A stretch of 64,000 nucleotides of DNA from Dentipellis sp. KUC8613 (lineage: Eukaryota > Basidiomycota > Agaricomycetes > Russulales > Hericiaceae): NCBI GenBank assembly GCA_002286715.1, contig NSJX01000001.1, positions 1,409,925-1,473,924 of the forward strand, given 5' to 3'. The notes beneath the pieces were generated by a model that saw only the letters and a program-made list of their open reading frames with translations, ran no database searches and was not told where the DNA came from. This document shows, in pieces, positions 44,216-56,103 of the stretch. Each line of letters opens with the position of its first letter. The first letter of the stretch is position 1. The translations under genes and the position numbers were made by a program.

Positions 44216-46555
44216 TTACAAAATGCTGGGCCACTTGATCCTGAGGCCGTCTAACCAGCGCATGTACAGCAGCTCCGCTATTGGGGAGCGCTTGGGCGAC
44301 CCTGGGTCCGAAGTGGTGTCGGCGACGTCGCTTTCCGGGAGTCCAGCAGCGTCTTCGACGGTCTCAGTGACAATCAGACCCTTGGTGGTCATTTGGCTCT
44401 TGCGTGTGACGCGTTTGTGGGGGAATAGGCTGCGAGAAGTCTGAATATGTTGGCGGACAGCAGCGTTGCTATAGACGATCATTGTTTGATGATCATGTTC
44501 ATGAAGCAGAAAGAGGGCAGGGACTTACTCGTTGATACCAGTTAGGATGTCGAGAATGACATTATATGCCAGCTCGGGATTGACTTCCTTGAGTTCCTGG
44601 AAGCCCCGCGAGAGCATACTGAGCGACTCAATCTCCCTGGCGTCCATGTCATCCGTGATGCTCTGCAAAGACATGAGAACACAACTCATATAAAGTGGAA
44701 TCTTGAGCGTACCTTCTGCAATGTAGGCAGCACCACATCATCAATGATCGCCTTGCCCGCCTTCGTCGTCTCGCTCGCCAAGCGCTTATGCGCCGAGTTC
44801 GACTTGTCCTTGACCGGCGAACTGGGAGCGGAACCACTCGCACCACCCTCCCGCCCTCGCATGCTGCCGACATACTCCGCCGACAGCCTGAGAGATCCCA
44901 CCGTGTCCACCTTCTTCACGGGTCGGATGGTGTCTACCCCCGTCCCCAGATCCACGTCGCGGACAACCGTCCCACCCGCAGCATTCCGTGCCGCATAAGA
45001 CGCGCGGCGTGGGGTTCGAACGTAGGCAGGGGGTGCACCGAGTGGGCTGCCTTCGCCCTGTTGCGGTGGTGTGCTCGGCGTCACAGCTGCAGTCTCCTCC
45101 GATGACACATCCTCTTCCGCGGCCAGCAACGACGGCACGTCCTCTTCTTCTCTCTGCGATGTATTTGGCGACCTGATGAGCACTGTCGAATGAGCGGCCT
45201 GCGAGCTGATTCCGATACCACCATGCGCGGGTATTTCGCTGCCCTTCAGCGCGGTCGTCGAGTCCATCGTCTGGCCGTCCTCCGCCGTCTCGAATACCGA
45301 CTCATCGTCCTCATCTGGCACCATCCCCGGCGGCATAAGGTCTCTGGCCATCCCGCGGAATGTGCCCATCGCCGCGGTCGATTTGATGGTCTCGAAATTC
45401 CACTCGCTGCGCAGGGTGCCGGCGTCCCAGGATGCGATGCTGTTGCGGGCGGTTGCCTGGTAGGGCTGCGCTGCACGGGCGGGCGAGCGGGCACGGTAGT
45501 CTTGGTAGCGCTCGATGAGCTCGGTAAGGTATGATGTTTTCTTGGCACTTTTGATGAATCGGTGCTGGAGGAGTTCCTTTGCAGTTGGACGCTAGAAAGT
45601 ATTCTCGAATTAGGCAGAATTAGTCGGCTATATGGACGACACTTACAGCGTTGGGATCCTTTGTCAGGCATTGCGCGACGAAGTCCTTGAATGCCAGAGA
45701 AAATGCACCTTCGAGTACGGGGGGCTTTGCCTTCGGGATGAGGAACAAGACACGCATGGGGTGGTACTCCGCCAATGGTGGTTCGCCCTTCGCCATCTCA
45801 ATCGCCGTGATTCCCAAACTCCACATGTCCGCCTTCGCATCGTATCCCGCCTGTCGAATCACCTCCGGTGCCATCCAGAATGGTGTACCGACAAAGGTGT
45901 GTCGTAGTGTATTGGTCAGCTGGGCTGCGACACCAAAGTCGGCCAGTTTCACTTTGCCCGAGGCAGAGAGGAGGACGTTTGCAGCCTTGATGTCGCGGTG
46001 GATGGTGCCTTCCCCGTGGAGGTAGTCTAGCCCGAGAAGAAGCTCGCGGCATATGACAGCGATGTGGGCCTCCGAGAAAACACCAGGTTTCAGAAGGTCG
46101 AGGCAAGAGCCACCGGCAAGATATTCCATGATTATCCAGAGTTTATAGGCGACGACAAAGGACCCATAGTAACGCGTGACAAATTCCGATTCATGCTGAG
46201 CGAGAGCGAGAATCTCTTGCTGGATCTCAGAGATGTCGTCGTCCGAGTCTTCGAGATCTGCATTTCCAAATTGTGAGCACAAGCCGAGGCAACGACTGGG
46301 CAACCACGCACCAATCTGCTTAATGGCGACTATCTGCTTGGTCTCATTGTGCATAGCCTTGTAGACCGTGCCAAAGCTGCCCGTGCCCAGCTTCTCGAGG
46401 AGCGTGTACTGGCCAGCCGGGTTGCTGCTCGGTATCGGATACGGCTCCCTCGGGCGCGGCTTGAGGTCGGGGGAGGACGGAGAGCGCGTGGCTTTAATCT
46501 GTGTGGGAGAAGGGGGGTCAGAGGGATTGCGCTTCTTGAGACGCGAGCCAGCCAT
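44216..46555 (-). CDS. STE20/GCK-family serine/threonine kinase (Sid1/MST3-like)
   Basis: Five exons read downward, 46312-46555, 45647-46257, 44713-45591, 44529-44662 and 44216-44468, give 706 aa. The kinase domain is N-terminal, at about residues 50-310. It contains the glycine loop [20 protein letters not shown] with catalytic Lys, [21 protein letters not shown], and the activation/P+1 segment [13 protein letters not shown], which is the GCK signature. The tail is long and Ser/Thr-rich with a conserved terminal block ([20 protein letters not shown]). In fungi such kinases act in septation/morphogenesis networks upstream of NDR kinases; that role here is inferred from the family. The start [11 protein letters not shown] at 46555 is preferred; an in-frame upstream codon would add 19 residues. 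Confidence 0.9.
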
Positions 46556-47510
46556 GGTGGGCAAGAAAGAGTGAAGGGGCGGCACGACAGAGGTGATGCA
46601 GGTCGTGGGCAAGACGCCGGCGAGGACGAGCTTCTAGCATCCCAGGCACACGTGGGCGGGCACCACCCGGTCATCTACGCGTGCGTCATGTTGGGAGCAT
46701 CCTACGTTGTCCCAATACATGGACAAGTCATATGGGCCGTGTACCCGAATTGCTCTGATGATCTTTCCCTACAGACTCGCCCTCGAATGCAGCGGCATGG
46801 GAACGCGGCACTCACCATGACGTCTCGTTAGCGTTTGCGGATTTGACGGCGCTATAACTATTTTCGTTGGGACCGCTGTTGCCCGTGATGTTCTGCGAGA
46901 GAGAAGTCGCGAAAAGGGCCACGCAACTCAGGGATGGCAGAGCGTCGTGGTGAAAGGCAACGAGCGTAGACCCGAGGACAGGAGGAGGCCGGGAGAACTG
47001 TCGCGTGCGCGATGGTGCGGGCCGCAGGAGGGACGGCGAAAGGGGCAGGGAAGGACGGGAGTGGTATGGAGAGAACACAGCAGGGTCTGACGTCGTCGAT
47101 AAGTTTCGTTAACTGCGCTGTGTCCGAGGCCGACGTCGTCTCCGGTGCAGCGGCGACCGTGACCGACTCACGCAGCTCTTCGTCCCTGCCTGCCTAATCC
47201 GTATCGATCGCCTCCTCCTCGACCCGATTTCACCTCATCCCACGCATATGTTTTTCTGTCAGCTCTCACAGCTGATTCGACGCTACGTTCAACAACAACC
47301 AGGCGACTACATTGTGCAGTACAACTGCGAGGCACGTCGTTAATAAATACAAAATCTGTAGATTCAATGCGGGTCAATGCCACTATTGTACAATGTTATG
47401 CTGAGTCCTGCCAGCGAGCTGGCGTAATGCGTGAATGCGAGGGGGTCTCTAAAGAGGGCTGGTGGAGATAATATGCAGATTCAAGCGTCCTGACACTGTC
47501 GATTGTTGCT
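46556..47510. other. Intergenic 0.95 kb, no supported gene
   Basis: Promoter of the GCK kinase and 3' flank of the TB2/DP1 gene. A proline-rich minus-strand open frame (46812-47078) has no support. Nothing else is seen. Confidence 0.4.
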
Positions 47511-49522
47511 TCAGGCCTTCGTCCTTGTCTTGGGCCGACCTCTACCTCCCTGGCTCACCGCAGCGCGCTTCGCCACCGACGCTCGGTTGGCAGGGGCTGC
47601 AACTGGGTCGCTGCCAAGCCCCACAGGTTTGCGGGAACGGGGAATGCTGCGCAGAGATGTCCTGGTGGCCACGGCTCGCGAGCCTGCGTCGGGAATTGCA
47701 GGCTTGCTCATCGTGGAGGTCCGAGTCCTGACGGCAGCTCGAGGAAGCTCTTCTGCAGTTTTGCGTATTGGGATAGTCCGACTTGTGCGCACAGCCCTGT
47801 TGGCACGAGGTGTGGCCACGATTCGGCGCCTCTTCGGGGCAGCAGGCACTTCGTCGATCTCCGAGTCCTTTGTCGCCTCGGAGACGTCGTCCATGATCTC
47901 GTCGGTCGATTCGTCGTAGTTGGTTTGCAGAGATGAAGACTTGGAAGGTGTGTTTCGAAGCGCAGGTGCCGGTCTCCGGATAGAATTCCTCAGCGTCGTC
48001 TTCCGTCCAGCTCGAATCGGTGTGCGGGTCTGCAAGTTCGAGCGCGACCAGCTCCTCTTCTTGCCAGCAACATTGGATGAGTCGGAGGCGGATGCGGAGC
48101 TTGCCTCAGAGTTGGTCCTTGTGCGCAGGGATGAGCAGTGGCCCACGGTGGTGAGCACCGTCGGGTCGGTCTGTATGCTGGACCCGCTGGACGCCACGGT
48201 GGCCACCGTAGCGATGGACATGTTGGACCGCGCACGGGATACGGGGAGCGTAATATACACGGGAGGCGTGCGGAGCGTTATGTCGAACGTGTCTTCTTCG
48301 TCAATGTAGTCGTCATCGTCGTCATCGGTTTCAGTGGAAATAGTAGTTTCGGTATCATGTTGAACCCCCAGGTTATGGATGTCGTCGCTCATGTCACCAT
48401 CGGAGCCGGGGTTCGGTGGCTCACGCGGCGGCAGGAGCGACCCGCCAAAACCCTGCTCGTCTCCTTCAATGGGGCTTGTCGTGTCCTCGTGTCTCTCGTA
48501 GACTGACTCTCCTTCAGGGATGAATTGAAGCGCGTTCGTCAGAGGCCGCTGGTCTACCCGAAGGGCCGTGGGCTGGGCCAGAGGCGTCGGCGGGTATGCT
48601 GAAGGAAAAGCAGGGTACCTCCGCCATTCATCTCCATTCACGTCCGTGGTGTTCACTGGGATTTGTGGTACGGGCATCTCCATCCGAGGACGATCTTCCT
48701 CATCGTACGCTGACGCAGGGGGTTGCCAGAATTCATGAGCAGGGGCCGGAGGTTGTGGTGGAGGTGCATAGAATCTAGATGCCAGGTCATCCCGAGGACC
48801 TTTGGTCGCCTGTGCAGGTGGTCGAACAGCACTTCGTGCCCTGAGAGTACCGTCGTCTTGATTGTCCAGCGGAGCGATAGCCCTGGCCTGTGCGTGCGCC
48901 TGCTCGTTTGCAACACTGAGGCCATCATCTGAGGCAACTTCCGTCAATGCGACGTCAGGTTGCTCTGGCGCACTACCATGCCACCATGAGATGATCGGGG
49001 CGAGTGGAACAGACGCGACCAGCAAGGCGAAGTCCCCGAGGTTGTGCACAAGCTCCAGGATTGCGTCAAGGGCGGGCACGTAGGGCTTCAACAGAGGACG
49101 AATAATATGTAAATAGATTGGCTCGGCGCCCTATGACTATATCAGCAGGAATCAGAGCAGGTTCAAAGGAAGCACGCTTACTCGGGCACGAGAGACGATG
49201 AAGAAGACAAGGATCAAGGACTTGATTTCTTCGTAGAACGGGATAAATATGCTGACGAGACCTTCGACCCAAGTCTCATACGTGGCCAAGCAGCACTATT
49301 CGGAGTGAGTTGAACTCCGGTGGGCGAAGGCAACTCCGCACTCACCCACACGATCCATATGGTCATGCAACCCTTCATGTCACGTTTGCGCTGGGACATA
49401 GCTCGGACGCTGGGCTGGCCATGGTTGCGAGCAGAGGGCGGGGGAAGCTTTAGAGTCTTGAAGGTTTGATAAATATTCTGAAAGACGAGGTAGGAGCGCA
49501 GGGCGAGCACTATGAGACCCAT
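47511..49522 (-). CDS. TB2/DP1/HVA22 (REEP/Yop1-like) membrane protein with a long disordered tail
   Basis: Three exons read downward, 49346-49522, 49182-49295 and 47511-49130, give 636 aa. The first 120 residues form the TB2/DP1/HVA22 domain: a first hairpin (MGLIVLALRSYLVFQNIYQ), CMTIWIVWCCLATYETWVEG, a second hairpin with FIPFYEEIKSLILVFFIV, then GAEPIYLHIIRPLLKPYV. This family bends ER tubules. About 500 residues follow that are rich in Pro, Ser, Asp and Arg, including an acidic run near TETDDDDDDYIDEEDTF and basic patches, with no folded domain recognised. The start is the first ATG; a splice acceptor lies just upstream, so a short extra 5' exon is possible. It is divergent from BUD31 across 250 bp. 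Confidence 0.88.
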
Positions 49523-49772
49523 GGTCGCCGCAAGAAAGGCGCTAAACGCCGAGCTAGTATGGTATGAAAATGCTCTTGTGTAGTGGAGAAAAAAGTCAGA
49601 GGTGAGGAGCACACGAGGAAGCTGGCAGTGTGTCGGACTAGGAAGACCTATGCCTCGTGCACAACGCGCGCTTGTGGTCGAGAACGCGTTCCGGCGCTCA
49701 CGTGCCCTTTAGGTAAATGCGGCCGCCAGTATCGCCGCACCTTGTCCTCTCCTTCGAACATCTCTCTCAGCC

Positions 49773-50440
49773 ATGCCCAAAATCCGGACAACGAGGACGA
49801 AGAAGCCCCCGGAGGGGTTCGAGGATATCGAGGAGGTGTGAACTCTCTCTTTTCATTCACCGCAGCCGGCTTCATGTAGCTCTCACAGATCCTCGATGAC
49901 TATGCTAAGAAGATGCGCGACGCAGAGAACGAGTCGCACGAGGGCAAGCGCAAGTCGGAATCTCTTTGGCCAATCATGCGTATATCGCACACCCGCTCAC
50001 GATACATCTACGAATTGTACTATAAGCGAGAGGCGGTCAGCAAAGAATTGTACGACTGGTTGTTGAAGGAGGGCTACGCAGACGCCAAGTGAGTTTGGAA
50101 TATCCCTTTTCTGTTGACCTCTCTTCTCACACCGTTTTCCGCTAGTCTGATTGCCAAGTGGAAGAAACCGGGGTACGAGAAACTATGCTGCTTGCGGTGT
50201 ATTCAGACGAGGGTGCGCAACGCCACTCTCAGTTCCCCGTGGGGCGCGCTATTGAACTCATCTGACAGGATATGAACTACCAAGGATCGACATGCATTTG
50301 TCGTGTTCCGAAAGCGCAGCTCCGGGCAGGCACAGTGGTGGAGTGCGTTCATTGCGGTGAGCGGTTTAGTCGGACGTGCCTCGGGCTCAATACTGACTAA
50401 ATTGCATGCAGGCTGTCGTGGATGTAGCTCCGACTCATAA
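49773..50440 (+). CDS. BUD31: Pre-mRNA splicing factor BUD31 (G10 protein)
   Basis: A small zinc-binding spliceosome component that joins the catalytic core. Five exons, 49773-49835, 49889-50088, 50146-50212, 50269-50356 and 50412-50440, give 148 aa, the typical length. The protein starts [20 protein letters not shown]. It contains [60 protein letters not shown] and the three-zinc cysteine cluster [33 protein letters not shown]. Every splice junction is fixed by this near-invariant sequence, which makes it a good anchor for the intron rules used elsewhere. Confidence 0.97.
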
Positions 50441-50765
50441 CTGAGGATGTTTGGCATGCTGGGTGAGCCAGCGCGTTCTCTGTCCAGCATATAGCTTTGC
50501 GTTGTCCTTATCAGGTGGCGCGCCGAAGCCTGATGGCAATGAGCTTCCCAGAGTGGTGATCGGAGTACTATTGGATCGCTTCCTCATGTGTTCGAGTCCA
50601 TGTATGAGTTCCCCTTGTGCAAGCTCTAGGATGCTACAGTGTTTTACGCCAAGGTACCACCGGTGATATTCTACTCAGCGATACGTACTACCGGGGTAAG
50701 TGTGCCTGGATTATGTAACTGAAGCAGTGTTCGTGATACCGGCTAGCCGCGCCCATCCCCCGCCA
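50441..50765. other. Intergenic, no supported gene
   Basis: A short spacer between two same-strand genes. The frame opening at 50451 has no coding character. Confidence 0.4.
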
Positions 50766-50772
50766 TATATAA
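50766..50772 (+). promoter_or_regulatory. TATA box of the K+/H+ antiporter gene
   Basis: TATATAA in GCCATATATAAGTAG, about 100 bp upstream of the ATG at 50873. Confidence 0.6.
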
Positions 50773-50872
50773 GTAGCCTCAGCGTCAACTAATAGTCTGA
50801 ACCATCTGGTTCTTTCGACGGCCACCAGCTCCTTTGTGGCCTTCACCCTCTACCAGATCGTGTTTGCTCACC

Positions 50873-53800
50873 ATGGGCGAGTTTTCACGACAGATCATCG
50901 AGGTTTCGAGAGGGCTCGTCAAGCGGGCTCAGGCCCCCGAGCAGGTATGTTCATGACCGCTTGAACCGGACTTCTCTCTGACCTGGAGTAGGCGGGGTTG
51001 TTCGCTGGCCTCAACCCTGCGACGTACAACCCGAACGACCCTTTTCCATTATGGGTGATCCAGACTAGTGAGTAGCTCCTATTATCTTCTGAGACACCAA
51101 GTCTGACTCTCCTCAAGTCATTATCATCGCCATGTCTCAGTTCCTTGCTCTATTCCTGGGGCGCATTCGTCAGCCCAGAGTTATAGCTGAGGTCATTGGT
51201 GGTGTCCTTCTTGGACCATCGGTTATGGGTCGCATCCCCGGATTCACCAATGCAATCTTCCCGAAGGACTCTCTGCCGATGCTGACACTCACCAGCACCA
51301 TCGGCCTGATCTTCTTCCTTTTTCTGGTCGGGCTGGAAATAGACATGCGTATTGTCAAGAGGAACGCCAAGGCTTCCACCGCCATATCTGTGGCAGGCCT
51401 TGTTATTCCTCTCGGTCTTGGCGCAGCATTGGCTATTCCCCTGTATCATCAATTCATCGATCCCAGCGTCAATTACGGCTACTTCATCCTCTTCGTCGCT
51501 GTCGCTGTTGGAATCACGGCGTTCCCCGTACTGTGCCGCATCCTTACCGAAGTGAAGCTTCTCGAGACCACGGTTGGCGTTGTAGTCCTATCAGCAGGCG
51601 TGGGCAATGACGTCGTGGGATGGGTCCTGCTTGCTCTTACGGTGGCCTTAGTCAATGCATCAACCGGCCTCACAGCGCTTTGGGTCCTGCTTACGGGCGC
51701 TGGATTTGCGCTATTTTTGCTATTTCCGGTTCGCTGGGCCTACGTCTGGCTAGCGAAGCGTTCAGGGAGCTTTGAAACCGGACAGCCATCGGCGTTGATG
51801 GTGACCTTGACCTTAATCATCATCCTCGTCTCTGCGTTCTTTACAGACATCATTGGTATCCATCCCATCTTCGGTATGTATGTTTTACCTCATCGTTATA
51901 CGTGATTGTGACTGATGGTCTGCATTCAGGTGGCTTCTTGGCGGGACTTATCATCCCCAAGGATAACGGATTTGCAATCTCTCTCGTGGAAAAATTGGAG
52001 GACTTCATTGGCCTTCTGTTGCTTCCTCAGGTGAGTTCAAGCTTCATATGCTAAGAGTAAGTCTCCTGATATCTTGTGTACGCTCGTCAGTACTTCGCGC
52101 TGTCCGGATTGAAGACCAACTTGGGGCTTCTCGACAATGGTATCACCTGGGGATACACCATTCTCATCTGTGTTGTTGCGTTCTTCTCTAAATTCTTGTC
52201 GTGCTCCATTGCCGCCAAGTCGTTCGGCTACAATCTTCGGGAATCAGGTGCAATCGGTGCCCTGATGAGTTGCAAAGGGTATGTTCCGTCTCATACCGCA
52301 GTCATAGAACCCGCCTTCTCACGTGTTTCCGGAATAGTCTTGTGGAGCTCATCGTGCTGAACGTTGGTCTTTCGGCAAACATTCTCAACACTCGGACCTT
52401 CTCCATGTTCGTTCTGCACGCACTGGTCTTGACGTTTATTACGACGCCTCTCACCCTCTGGATATACCCGGCCCGCGTACGCACCCACGCAGGTGCGTTC
52501 GTCGAGAACCGATACATCAACGAGAAACGTGCGGAGGATGGAGATGACCAAGCGGGAAGCTCGAACGCCATTTTGAAGACCAAATTTGCGGTGGTCCTCG
52601 ACAAGATTGAGCAGCTTCCCGCTGCTATGACTTTGACTCAGTTGCTGCAGCGTCCTTCGAAGAACATCGTACCATCTACCAGGACGGTATCGCTTGCGGA
52701 GAAAGTGTCCGTCGAAGACACTCAAATGCCTTCTGCTTTGAGTCCCACCATCGCATCCACGCCTCGCGCCATTTCCATCGATGCTCTTCGTTTGATTGAG
52801 TTGACTGAACGCACATCTGCGGTTCTCAAGTCTCAAGCCGCCGAGTCCCTGGTTCACAGTGACCCCGTGCTCTCTGTCTTCCGGACGTTTGGGCTTCTCA
52901 ATAAGTTCTCCGTTTCGGCTTCGCTGTCTGTCGTGAGCTATGACGAGTTCTCTGCCAACGTCGCGGATCACGCGCGTGAATGCGGCTCGGATATGGTGCT
53001 CATCCCATGGAGTTCGTCGACGACCTTCTCCGAAGACTCCTCGTCCAGCTCTGGTGTTGTCGCGAATCCCTTCGATACCCTCTTTGGCAAGCACTCCTCG
53101 CAGGACCAGACCTCTTCAATCGTATACTCCCAATTCATCCGCAGGACCTTTGCCAATACTCCCACCGACGTCGCGCTTTTCATCGATCGAGGGCTGACAA
53201 ACAGCACCTCCTCAGAGATACATCCGCACGTTTTCCTGCCCTTCTTCGGTGGCCCCGATGACCGTCTCGCGCTGTCGTTTGTGGTTCAGTTATGCACCAA
53301 CGACGCTATCACTGCGACCGTTGTTCGTGTGAAGAAAGTGGACTCGAATGACCTGAGCCCGATGTCCACGATTGAAGACATCAAGGGAACACACTTCCCC
53401 AGTTTGGGCCATGGACAGGTAAGTCTGATCACCACCAGTGTTTCCCGGGTCCTGGCTAATTTCTTTTTGCAGTCTCTGAACTTCCCGGATACCGTCTACG
53501 GCCAGCACAGCACGCAGACTCGTCTCCAGTCGGAGACAGCAGACAACATTGCCTGGGCACAGTTCACATCCCACACAACGCCGCACAAAGCGGAAGTTGC
53601 TCATGCGCTCAGCCGAGTTACGTTCCTCGAAGAGCAGGCCGTCGCTCCTCTGCACCGGGTCGTTGACCTGGCTGCACAGGAGGCCTCTCGGGAGTCGATC
53701 AGGCCTCTGTTCATCGTCACTGGTCGTTCGAGGCGTCTGGCTGCGGAGTCGCACGAGGTGGAACTTCGCCAACTCATCTCGGAGAAGAGGGTATCGATTG

Positions 53801-53895
53801 GTTCTGATGCAGCGAAGACACTGGGGGATGTCGCTGCGGCGTTTGTTGCGACAGGTGCTAATGCCAGTCTCCTTGTTCTCCAAGCAAGGAACTGA
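50873..53895 (+). CDS. KHA1: K+/H+ antiporter, CPA2 family (KHA1-like)
   Basis: Exchanges K+ for protons across an intracellular membrane; yeast Kha1 is in the Golgi. Seven exons, 50873-50944, 50992-51067, 51118-51873, 51930-52030, 52091-52278, 52338-53418 and 53473-53895, give 898 aa. The Na_H_Exchanger domain has about 12 helices, with QPRVIAEVIGGVLLGPSVMG, FFLFLVGLEIDM, GITAFPVLCRIL, the ion-binding pair in LSAGVGNDVVGWVLLA, and HPIFGGFLAGLIIPKDN. After the membrane part comes a cytosolic region of about 450 residues with two hydrophobic-core segments (SLSVVSYDEFSANVADHA; DDRLALSFVVQLC), as in other Kha1 proteins and resembling universal-stress-type folds. The length and layout match fungal Kha1. 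Confidence 0.93.
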
Positions 53896-54418
53896 GCTCT
53901 CAATTTGCTGTCGTTTGGATATGATATTTCTGTAACATACTTGTTCTAATCTATCTTTTCGTTTGCTTTGCAATGTATATTCTCGATACCCTTAGTCTTC
54001 CGTTATCAATTCGAATTACCATCCGAGACGCATACTGAGGCGCCATTCGTAGCAATGGCATTTGGGAAAGAGTTCAATTGTTGTCGAGACGACATACGCA
54101 GTTGGGGCCGCTGCGACTGTGACTTTGTTCCGAAAACAGCAGTCCTGTGGCAGTAGCCGTTGTTTCGACCTGAACACGTACCTTGGCACCTTTCTTCAGC
54201 TATTGTCCCGCGAAAACGTAGGCCTTGTATTCTGCTTTACATATACATCGTACTGGGCGGGAATGGACTCGCAATCATCCAGGGTCACCTCACGAGTGAG
54301 CATCGCATCCGTCTGTCGTTCGAACGTCTGCTAACCTGAGAATCGGTCATCATCAAGGCCCCACTGTTACTAGCATCCCCGTACCAACACTCTTGGCCGC
54401 GAACTCTAAGTCTATCGT
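53896..54418. other. Intergenic, no supported gene
   Basis: About 0.5 kb of AT-richer spacer before an intronless gene. No element is identified. Confidence 0.4.
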
Positions 54419-55642
54419 ATGGCCCATCGAAACCTTGAGGGCGCATCATCATCCACTTCACGACCTGGCGCTCAGCCTGATCGCATACAGCCGCTCAGTC
54501 CTGTCGCTCAGCACGTTGCACGCCAGTGGAAACAGCTCAACTTCATTAAACGCAACAAGTCCTCTTGGGAGCTTCCCGAGGATCGGCGTCCTGCTCCGGC
54601 ACCCATTCCCAACCCAGTCTCTCTTCCTTCCGACTACTTTACGCCAGAGGGCCAGGCGTGGATTCCAAGCAAGGACGGGCCTAATCCTGATTTCACTGAG
54701 TACGATAAGGCTGTCCTGAAGAAATATGGGATCCCGTTAATTCAGCCCTCGCCCCCACCGAAGAAGAGGCGCCATGCACAGTCCCACAGAGCTGATCCTC
54801 GTCCTCTCAAATCTCGGAACCCACAGCCACAGGACCCGCCCATTGTCGATATACCTCCTAGCCATCCTGCGACCATTCCTGCGAATGGCGGTAGTGTCGC
54901 CACCTCCAATCCAACTCGTCCTGCTGAACCGCCAACAGGTCCCATAGAGTCCAACGACGATGGGGGACGTGGGTCTGTCAACGATTCGAATGCGCTTACC
55001 GCCGAAAGCCTCGCCGTATTTACCTCAGGTACACGTCCAACCTCCCAGGACGTGCGTTCCATCGAGCAATATCTCAAGCAGACGTGGGCTTCCGATGAAC
55101 GACCAAACGCACCAACGCTGAGGCCTATTTCAGATCTCACATCTACCATGGACATTGTATCTGTGCAGACGGGCGACACGTCGAGTGACATCACGCGTGG
55201 ACCTCCGAATCCAGCTGCCCTCGCCGCTGGTTATCCGTGGGTCTACCTGAAAGTCGTCCTGGGCACGGAGAAGAGCCTCGCGGCGTTTTACAGGCCGTCT
55301 GCTATCGCGCAACTTCCGGAGGCCATCGAGGAGGCGAAGGCCGTGGATATATATTCTGGCATGATAGACGCCTGTGGTCACAATTGGGTGATTCTCACTC
55401 ATTGCGAGAACGGGTTGCCCATGCTTCGTGAGGCCGTTATCCCCAAACTGCTCACCCCGGAAGGCGCTCTGATCACTAGTGTTGGATCTTTGAGGTGGGG
55501 AGATCCGTGTTCGCGTATCGTGGGCGCTTTGCAGTGCAGCAAGTACGAGGTGCTGGCGGGGCTGTCAATCGTCCCGACGTTGCCTGCGCAGTTGATGTCA
55601 GGGTCTCTGGGTGGGCTTGTGGTTTGGTGGTCGCTGAAGTAG
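54419..55642 (+). CDS. Orphan protein A, intronless, with a glycine-rich hydrophobic C-terminus
   Basis: A single-exon frame of 407 aa from ATG 54419 to TAG 55640-55642. The first 250 residues look disordered (Pro, Ser, Arg) with a short ordered island (VAQHVARQWKQLNFIKRNK and FTPEGQAWIPS) and a basic patch PPPKKRRHAQSHR that could be a nuclear signal. Residues about 264-407 look folded: YPWVYLKVVLGTEKSL, HNWVILTHCENGLPMLREAV, LRWGDPCSRIVGALQC, and a terminal segment GSLGGLVVWWSLK. I do not recognise the family. The C-terminal module resembles that of the next gene. Sustained frame length, start context and sense codon use support coding. Confidence 0.75.
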   Translation: MAHRNLEGASSSTSRPGAQPDRIQPLSPVAQHVARQWKQLNFIKRNKSSWELPEDRRPAPAPIPNPVSLPSDYFTPEGQAWIPSKDGPNPDFTEYDKAVLKKYGIPLIQPSPPPKKRRHAQSHRADPRPLKSRNPQPQDPPIVDIPPSHPATIPANGGSVATSNPTRPAEPPTGPIESNDDGGRGSVNDSNALTAESLAVFTSGTRPTSQDVRSIEQYLKQTWASDERPNAPTLRPISDLTSTMDIVSVQTGDTSSDITRGPPNPAALAAGYPWVYLKVVLGTEKSLAAFYRPSAIAQLPEAIEEAKAVDIYSGMIDACGHNWVILTHCENGLPMLREAVIPKLLTPEGALITSVGSLRWGDPCSRIVGALQCSKYEVLAGLSIVPTLPAQLMSGSLGGLVVWWSLK

Positions 55643-56103
55643 TGTTGAGGGCTCACAGGGAACAGCCTCTCAACTCGGCTTGATGTTCGTTTGTGTGAGT
55701 GTTCCTTACACATAACACAACTATGCTTCTTGAACTGCATGTAGGATCGGCGAGTCTGCCCTATTTCAATCAATATCCTGCATAAATACCGAATTCTCCA
55801 TAGCAACGGGTTTTCCTTGAAGGCAACACGAAGTCGAACTTCACCCTTGTCCGAATATGGTAATCTTTGAAGGCGTTGTGCTCAACTGAGAACGTTGCAC
55901 CTTGTACTCGCCTCTTTGTCCCCAAAATGGGCTGGTCGGCGGCGCTTTCTGGTGACCTTTATAACCTTCCATGCGCTCTGAGTTTCGGCCTGGGACCACC
56001 ACGCGTGTTGTCTTCGACTGGTGAGCAAACCGGGTCTGATCATTCCTGACAATACAGCTCTAATAAATCTTACAGGTAAACTATCCATTGCGACGAGTGC
56101 ACA
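55643..56103. other. Intergenic, no supported gene
   Basis: 461 bp between the two orphan genes, probably holding the promoter of the second. No element is identified. Confidence 0.4.

Noticed and set aside
49523..49612. Longer N-terminus of the TB2/DP1 protein
   Set aside because: The extension begins at GTG and crosses a likely splice acceptor; the ATG at 49522 is the first normal start, though an extra 5' exon remains possible.
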